Assembly: GCA_007922305.1 (NCBI GenBank)
Contig: ML677358.1
Span: forward strand, 13,386,943-13,450,942
DNA from: Dermatemys mawii
Lineage: Eukaryota > Chordata > Testudines > Dermatemydidae
Reading direction: 5' to 3'
Length of the DNA: 64,000 nucleotides
Positions 60,901 through 64,000 of this stretch are shown in pieces. Position 1 is the first letter of the stretch; the number at the start of each line of letters is the position of its first letter. The translations under genes and the position numbers were made by a program. The notes below the pieces were generated by a model, which ran no database searches, was not told the DNA's origin, and saw only the letters and a program-made list of their open reading frames with translations.

Positions 60901-63398
60901 ATCTAAGGTCCCTGTGTTGCCTTTAATACAAGTTCCAGTAGTTTGATTTGTTTTATTTACAGCCAGCAAAATAATCCAATTTAATATTTAGTTTTTTTTA
61001 AAAATTACTCTCCGCTTGTGTTCATGCCCTACATTCAGGGAAAGGGAAGTTTGTTAGAGTTTAAGATGACTTTATGTAAGTCCCAGCTGAATGCTTATTA
61101 TAGCTGGTTATATGCTTATGATGCTTATATTAGTGATGCTATAGTATAGGTTGGTGATGCAATAAAATTAAAAACGCTGATAAAACTTCATCTAACCAAA
61201 ACCTATATGGAATTATTACAGAGGAATCAAGAATTACGTTCATTGGAAATAAATTCTGTTATGGAGCACAATACTGAAATTCACAAAACACACAGAATAC
61301 ATTAGAAAACGTACTTCTTAGTGAAGATGGCACCAAATGTATATTGAAAATTATTTAAGTGCTAATGCAGAATGGACTAACCTTTTTCAGCACAATTTCA
61401 GAAAGTGTGATTAAGGCTTGCAGACTACCATATCAGTTTGTCATGCTTTCTGAATCACTACTGGAAACTGTAGCCCTGTCTATGCAGCACCTAAATACTT
61501 TTTCAGTAGCTATTCAAGGGAATCATTGCTGAAAGTAATTGTCTATGGTAGGAAATTAAATGTGTCTGACAAGAATAGATTAATTATGGCCAATGAATTT
61601 TATTCAGTTTTTATTCTGGTCTTTTTTTAAAATAAAAAGGAAAACTTCTTTACATTTAGAAATACAATTTCTAGAAGCAAAACGTTAAATGGGTAAAAAG
61701 TAAATGAAACTTAGATAATAGTAGTAATTACTGCTTGAAACTTGCATTGTAACGATGTGTAACTTTTTTAAAAAATTGTTTTTATCAGGTTGGAGTGATT
61801 GATTTTTCCTTGTACCTTAAGGATATTCAGAACAGTGATGATAGCAAACAGTAAGTTCATCATCATATAATCTTAATTACTCTTTTTGTAGAAAACTCAG
61901 AATATTAAGCTGTCAAATGTTAGTAGTCCCCTGGAGACATCTCTAACAGGATCAGAACTGATATCCTGAGCTTTGGGCCCCCATGGTCCTTAAGCTACCA
62001 TGATCTAAGTTTGCAGGGGTTCAGTACATTAAATTCCTTAAAAAGGGAACATCAGATTGTGTCAGGGACTCTTTTCATGGGTGGATACATAAGGTGTGGC
62101 TTCCAGTAGTCTGTATGGGTAAGTGAAGAGCATACAAAAAAAGCTGTCGTCTACTTTCTGTTTAAAGTGTTACTGTAGCCATACTGGTCCCAAGTTATGA
62201 AAGAGACACGGTTGGGGAGATAATATATTTTATTGGACCAGCTTTTTTTGTTGAAGACAAGCTTTCGAGCTCCACAGACCCAAAGAGTTCTGTGGAGCTT
62301 TAAAGCTTGTTTCTTTCACCAGCAGAAGTTGTTCCAATAAAAGATACTACTTTCTGAACATTTCTACCACTTAATTCATGGTAAAGCAGCACTATAATTT
62401 ATTTGTAATTTAAAATATTGGTGGGGGGAAAAAACCTTTCTACATTTGTAGGTTGTTTACTTCACCTTGTATTTTCATTGTCCCCTGCTCTGTATGGATC
62501 TTTTCATACAGGCAAACCGAGGAGACACATTTACAAAAATAGAAAAAGGTTAATCTAAAACCATAAAAATGATCTCAGTGGATTCAGAGCAGGTTCTGCA
62601 TCTGTAGCCGCTTTATTGAAACTGACTAGATTTTAAGTTGACAGTGTCATTTAACAGCTGCTATGACTTTGCAACTTTAGAATGAGTCCTTCATTTGTTT
62701 TTCCCTTTTGCCCCTTAGAAATATCAAATGCAGTTGGTTGCTTTGCCCAAAATATTTATTTTTTACTTCCCTTAATATTTCCTAAGATTAAATTGAAGTT
62801 TGCCTCCTTCTCCCTTACAGTTTAAATTATAACGGCGTAGTCTATTGCACACTTAGATACTCTATCCCTTTGTTTACTTTTCTAACTTTGCTCTAGTAGA
62901 TCAGGTCAACTGAAATCTCTCATTGTCACAGGGCATCCTTTAGGCATCAGTATCTCTAAGTTTGCCTTCTAGAGCATCCTCATTTGGTCTGCATGTGTGT
63001 TGAGTACTTTTTAAATTTCTGGTGGCATTCTGTTGTTCCATGTCCTTGTAGGGTTTTATTCTTTTTTTATTTCCCCTCTTCCTTTATCCTTGCTCATGTT
63101 TTTTAGCCTATAATGCTGCTACTTTGCCTCTTCAAACTTCTTTCATCAGTAGTATGACATTGTCAGTACACTTAAGATAAACAAAGTAATTCTAAAGTCC
63201 AGTATGGAGGTTGTCAACTTGACACTTCTCTTATTCAACAATGTGGGAAGGGTATAATGATCCCATGTCTAGTACAGATTAACACTTCAAAATGAATACA
63301 CCCTTTTACATTTCTTAATGTTTAAAAATTAGAGATGCTGGGATCACTGCTGTGCTTGACCAGAAGCATTATGTGGAAGAACTTAACCGTCATCTAAG
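46166..63398 (+). CDS. RUFY1: RUFY1, RUN and FYVE domain protein 1, exons 1-7 (3' part beyond window)
   Basis: RUFY1 (Rabip4/Rabip4') is an early-endosome protein that binds Rab4 and Rab14 and, through a C-terminal FYVE finger, phosphatidylinositol 3-phosphate; it acts in endosomal recycling. Seven exons with AG/GT borders join into 917 coding bases (305 codons plus 2 bases), with exon phases agreeing at all six junctions. The product has a variable acidic N-terminus (residues 1-90), then the RUN domain (about 130-275), which has the family signature [17 protein letters not shown], then [13 protein letters not shown], where the linker to the coiled coil begins. [13 protein letters not shown] and [16 protein letters not shown] match RUFY1 better than RUFY2 or RUFY3 from memory. 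Human RUFY1 is about 708 residues, so under half is here; the coiled coil and FYVE finger must lie to the right. Introns are about 11.0, 0.4, 0.75, 1.2, 1.5 and 1.5 kb. No stop or frameshift was seen. Confidence 0.95.
46437..48790. other. RUFY1: First part of RUFY1 intron 1
   Basis: No further exon or definable repeat was recognised. Short open frames here have no family features. Confidence 0.45.
48800..48925 (+). repeat. MIR/CORE-type SINE fragment
   Basis: ACCTCAGTTTCCCTATCTGT, TAATAGTGATAATACACACA, then TAAAGCACTTGGAGATTCTC, in the order of the MIR 3' half. Confidence 0.6.
49250..50225 (+). mobile_element. CR1-like LINE remnant with endonuclease, RT and 3'-end pieces
   Basis: In the broken plus-strand frame, [20 protein letters not shown] then [18 protein letters not shown] and GKGGGS fit the LINE endonuclease (PDIIGITET...HDWS...RxDRxGxxGGG). 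Further on, a LNNS...GIVP(Y)DW/CKIAKV-like stretch and [10 protein letters not shown] fit the early reverse transcriptase. From 49.95 kb comes a 3' tail ending GATCTGCTGGTCCCTTCTGA. Stops and large deletions make it inactive. Confidence 0.65.
50230..51215. other. RUFY1: RUFY1 intron 1, nothing recognised
   Basis: AT-rich intronic DNA with a short (TTTA)n tract near 51040. Confidence 0.45.
51222..51290 (+). repeat. Foldback repeat fragment, TTATTGGACCA family, with T(21)
   Basis: GAGACAAGGCTGGATGAGGT then AGTATC, a run of 21 T at 51244-51264, and AGCCAACTTCTGTTAG. The T run has replaced the usual TTTTATTGGACC centre, suggesting slippage expansion. Confidence 0.6.
51295..52230. other. RUFY1: RUFY1 intron 1, nothing recognised
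   Basis: No exon or definable repeat. Confidence 0.4.
52240..52595 (+). repeat. MIR-type SINE, two separated halves
   Basis: CTGGATTCTACTCCTGCCTC and GTGATTCTGGGCAAGTCACT at 52254-52315 are the first half. CATTTGTGAAATAGGGATAA then CAATACCACCTCACTTCACA at 52547-52583 is the continuation. About 230 unrelated bases lie between, probably another insertion. Confidence 0.55.
52600..53526 (-). mobile_element. CR1 LINE 3' region, antisense, interrupted by a hAT element
   Basis: Plus-strand landmarks are ATTGGACTGGAAGGGACCTC, GGAGATTCCATAATCTCCAT, AGGAAGTTTTTCCTAATGTC, CCTGTTCCTTCTTGTCCTAT, CACCCAGAACTGGACACAAT and CATTTCCCATTCTGTATGTG. They are in the order of the inverted 3' UTR and ORF2 end of CR1. 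A 245-base element sits at 52660-52904 with an exact duplication of ATCTAGAC. Confidence 0.85.
52660..52904 (+). mobile_element. hAT-type MITE (245 bp) inside CR1
   Basis: The left end is CAGTGGTCCTCAAACTTTTT; the right end, inverted, is CAGTGGTCTTCAAAGTGGGA. The target duplication ATCTAGAC is exact at 52652-52659 and 52905-52912, diagnostic of hAT elements. The interior is GC-rich with no transposase. Confidence 0.93.
53534..53924. mobile_element. hAT-like element, CAGGGCCG family
   Basis: The right end, inverted, is CAGGGCCGGACTAATGTATA followed by GGCAAACTAGG. The left side has CTGGGCCATAGGCAAACATG, an inverted relative. It directly follows the CR1 remnant and may have inserted in it. The left boundary is approximate and no target duplication was confirmed. 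Confidence 0.5.
54288..54571. mobile_element. Harbinger-type MITE, AT-rich
   Basis: The left end GGAGGCTTGTCTAAACACAG and, inverted, right end CTAAGACCTTGTTTACTTCC share the xxGxCxTTGTxTAxAC pattern of the GGTCTACACT class. The interior has approximate internal complementarity (TTAAGCTTTAACTTAATTAA). Ends are diverged. Confidence 0.45.
54647..54945 (+). mobile_element. Tigger-like (TcMar) MITE, complete
   Basis: The left end CAGTAGACTCGATTATCCAG is the complement of the right end GGATAATCGAGAGTCTACTC with few changes. TA flanks both sides (54645-54646 and 54946-54947). A CCTGGATAATC and TGGTTAAT pattern repeats inside both ends. No transposase. The element at the left edge of the window is a relative. 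Confidence 0.82.
54950..55595. other. RUFY1: RUFY1 intron 1, upstream flank of CpG region
   Basis: AT-rich sequence turning GC-rich after about 55430. A short (TAA)n tract is at about 55272. No exon was recognised. Confidence 0.4.
55600..55830. repeat. Degenerate G-rich minisatellite upstream of the CpG promoter
   Basis: Several imperfect units of roughly 45-58 bases recur, each with a GGGGAGTAGGCAGC-like part, a CCCTC/CTCC tract and a CTGGATxAGGAAG-like part. The copies differ by substitutions and small gaps, so the array is old. It ends in a run of purines and CACACA just before the CpG-dense core. Confidence 0.55.
55850..56310 (+). promoter_or_regulatory. RUFY1: CpG-rich TATA-less promoter with CCAAT array, probable short-form RUFY1 promoter
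   Basis: This is the most CpG-dense non-repetitive stretch in the window. It carries an AAGATGGCTGC sequence (YY1-like) near 55958, CTCGCGAG in CCTCGCGAGAG at about 56004-56014 (the ZBTB33/TCTCGCGAGA-type element), and CCAAT boxes at 56087, 56129, 56167, 56203 (reverse) and 56242. A possible splice donor, GGG/GTGAGA, is at about 56304. It could join a non-coding first exon to exon 2 at 57473. A bidirectional promoter serving an unseen minus-strand transcript is also possible. Confidence 0.7.
56395..56730. repeat. Degenerate G-rich minisatellite downstream of the CpG promoter
   Basis: Units of about 39-48 bases repeat with the pattern GATATGGGGGTCCCA ... TTGGGGGAATAATGGGGACAG. The clearest are 56531-56569, 56570-56613 and 56614-56661. 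The next unit, to 56728, is longer and more diverged, and the part from 56395 is also more diverged. Many G runs of four or more could form quadruplexes on the + strand. Confidence 0.6.
56731..57472. other. RUFY1: Intron or upstream region before RUFY1 exon 2
   Basis: About 740 bases between the minisatellite and exon 2. I see no exon, repeat family or RNA gene here, only ordinary AT-rich sequence with the exon 2 acceptor tract at its end. Confidence 0.5.
57473..57646 (+). CDS. RUFY1: RUFY1 exon 2, start of RUN domain and short-isoform start codon
   Basis: The exon encodes residues 91-148 plus the first base of codon 149. The acceptor is TTTTTAG/CGG and the donor AAAAG/GTGAGC. It reads [19 protein letters not shown], then the beginning of the RUN domain with [17 protein letters not shown]. 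The methionine at residue 97 (57490, context ACAATGG) corresponds to the region where the shorter mammalian RUFY1/Rabip4 form begins. It could therefore be the start codon of transcripts from the CpG-rich promoter 1.2 kb upstream, though that use is inferred. Confidence 0.95.
57947..57975 (+). repeat. T(29) homopolymer in RUFY1 intron 2
   Basis: An uninterrupted run of 29 T. It lies 83 bases upstream of exon 3, outside the usual acceptor pyrimidine tract (a separate CTTCCCTTTTAG). It may be an A-tail of an antisense retroposon, but no body of one is recognisable. Confidence 0.9.
58059..58176 (+). CDS. RUFY1: RUFY1 exon 3, RUN domain
   Basis: The exon completes codon 149 and runs to two bases of codon 188, encoding [20 protein letters not shown] and on through [19 protein letters not shown]. 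The acceptor is CCTTTTAG/CC after a pyrimidine tract, and the donor AAA/GTGAGT matches the consensus. The GPLELVEKL block is a hallmark of RUFY-type RUN domains. The 412-base intron 2 before it contains a 29-base T run ending 83 bases upstream. Confidence 0.95.
58177..60205. other. RUFY1: RUFY1 introns 3 and 4, apart from exon 4
   Basis: AT-rich intronic sequence on both sides of exon 4. I recognise no repeat family, RNA gene or extra exon in it. Confidence 0.5.
58923..59024 (+). CDS. RUFY1: RUFY1 exon 4, RUN domain
   Basis: The exon completes codon 188 and ends two bases into codon 222. It encodes [20 protein letters not shown] followed by [13 protein letters not shown]. The GRGRAWLxLALMQKK segment is among the most conserved RUN blocks across RUFY1, RUFY2 and RUFY3. 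The acceptor is TATTCTAG/GAC and the donor TTAAG/GTAACC. The in-frame tryptophan and the arginine pair of the block are intact. Confidence 0.95.
60206..60329 (+). CDS. RUFY1: RUFY1 exon 5, C-terminal half of RUN domain
   Basis: The exon completes codon 222 and ends in phase 0 at codon 263. It encodes [20 protein letters not shown] followed by [21 protein letters not shown]. This is the last conserved hydrophobic helix region of the RUN domain and is almost identical to the human RUFY1 block as I remember it. The acceptor is TTTTTTAG/TGA and the donor CCCAG/GTGAAA. Confidence 0.95.
60483..60750 (+). mobile_element. hAT-like non-autonomous element in RUFY1 intron 5
   Basis: A sharp GC-rich island in an AT-rich intron begins CAGGGCCGTCCTTACCCATA. 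The CAGGGCCG start plus an ATAxGCAAA string nearby matches the inverted right end of the element at 53.53-53.92 kb, so the two seem to be one family. The right boundary is not clear. Short open frames inside are by-products of GC content. Confidence 0.55.
60751..61788. other. RUFY1: Remainder of RUFY1 intron 5
   Basis: AT-rich intronic sequence with no recognisable repeat, exon or RNA gene. Confidence 0.5.
61789..61850 (+). CDS. RUFY1: RUFY1 exon 6, end of RUN domain
   Basis: The exon encodes residues 264-283 ([20 protein letters not shown]) plus two bases of codon 284. VGVIDFSxYLK is the standard ending of the RUFY RUN domain. The following DIQNSDDSK stretch is a variable linker; human RUFY1 has a different, slightly longer sequence here. 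The acceptor is TTTATCAG/GTT and the donor AACA/GTAAGT. Confidence 0.93.
62168..62353 (+). repeat. Foldback repeat, TTATTGGACCA family, copy 4
   Basis: The left arm runs through TTTTATTGGACCAGC and AAGCTTTCGAGCTCCACAGA. The right arm is its approximate complement: TCTGTGGAGCTTTAAAGCTT, a CACCAGCAGAAG block and CCAATAAAAGATACTAC. The same outer sequence, with a TGTAGCCATxCTGGTC start, occurs at 6.7 kb and 40.5 kb. The structure is that of a foldback or long-TIR MITE; I do not know its family name. Confidence 0.7.
63333..63398 (+). CDS. RUFY1: RUFY1 exon 7, RUN-to-coiled-coil linker
   Basis: The exon completes codon 284 and encodes [20 protein letters not shown] plus L and two bases of codon 306. 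LDQKxYVEELNRxL is a strictly conserved RUFY block immediately before the long coiled coil. The acceptor is AAAAATTAG/AGA, with a weak pyrimidine tract, and the donor CTAAG/GTAAGA. This is the last exon I can find in the window; intron 7 runs to the right edge. Confidence 0.93.
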
Positions 63399-64000
63399 GT
63401 AAGATTTGTCTGTTTTGAATGCGCAAACATTCATTTGGTTTTTATTTTTCCACTGTGACTTTCTCTGTGCCCTGCCTCTAACTTTTTGTAGAATTTGCTC
63501 ACAAATTCATATACTAAATGATAATTCTTTTCATAATATGTGGATTTCTAAAGGAAACTAATTTCTCATCAGTTACATAATCTTTATTTTTTTTCCTTCT
63601 TCTGCTTTGGTATTTAAACATCAGAGCAAGTCTCTTTAGCTTTGTAGTTAACACTCCCTAGTCTCAAAATAAAAGCAATATAAATTGGCCTATGAGGCTT
63701 GAAATAATATTATCTGGGAAAATAACTGTGTATTATAAGTTGAAGTCTGTTAAACAAAATATCTTGCCTGTGAAGAGGTGGCACTATTGGCTTATAAAGC
63801 AGTGAACATAATTCACAACTCCATATGGTGAGTTTACTAGCATTAATATTTTCCTTCCTCTGTGTAAGAAAATCAAAATTATCATAGAGTTGATCGAATT
63901 TCCTGCAAATAGTAGTGTGTTTTTTAAAAAAATCAGCATTTTGTCGCAGAATCCCTTTGCTGCCATTAGCTTCCAGTAAAGAGATCCTGCTAGTGTGTTA
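63399..64000. other. RUFY1: Start of RUFY1 intron 7
   Basis: AT-rich intron sequence running off the window. No further RUFY1 exon is recognisable before the edge. Confidence 0.6.

Overview
This is a vertebrate nuclear genomic window, most likely from a turtle or a related non-mammalian amniote. It has intron-split coding sequence and CR1-type LINEs. It also has MIR/CORE-type SINEs, many hAT, PIF/Harbinger and Tigger-like DNA transposon remnants, and solo LTRs. The turtle assignment is an inference from repeat families remembered as typical of turtle genomes; no species-diagnostic sequence was tested.

The only protein-coding gene I can support is the 5' part of RUFY1 (RUN and FYVE domain-containing protein 1, also Rabip4/Rabip4'), on the + strand from about 46.0 kb to the right edge. 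Seven coding exons are visible: 46166-46436, 57473-57646, 58059-58176, 58923-59024, 60206-60329, 61789-61850 and 63333-63398. All have canonical AG/GT borders. They join without a frame break into 305 complete codons covering the variable N-terminus, the whole RUN domain and the first residues leading toward the coiled coil. The remaining coiled coil and the FYVE finger lie beyond the window.

The gene appears to have two start regions. Exon 1 (long, Rabip4'-type N-terminus) sits in AT-rich DNA with a possible TATA box and a short upstream ORF. A separate CpG-rich, TATA-less promoter region (about 55.85-56.31 kb) lies 1.2 kb upstream of exon 2. It carries five CCAAT boxes about 39 bp apart, a YY1-like site and a CTCGCGAG element. 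Exon 2 contains an in-frame methionine in good context that would start the short Rabip4-type form.

The left 46 kb holds no gene I can support and is mostly transposon debris. Notable pieces are a solo LTR split by a hAT element (1771-3590), a Harbinger MITE (8061-8324), a solo LTR with matching 4-bp flanks (16827-17471), a Harbinger mosaic (26.65-27.42 kb), a hAT element with an exact 8-bp target-site duplication (30118-30877), a Harbinger transposase pseudogene (34.39-35.93 kb) and a three-layer nest of repeats beside an antisense CR1 (40.38-41.16 kb). Three hairpin-forming inverted repeats (16762-16812, 36068-36107, 44295-44343) are not explained by any repeat family I recognise.

Intron 1 of RUFY1 carries LINE fragments, a CR1 cut by a hAT element with an exact 8-bp duplication (52660-52904), and Harbinger and Tigger-like MITEs. 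Small hAT-like and foldback repeats also lie in introns 5 and 6. I found no tRNA, rRNA or CRISPR array, and no second gene.
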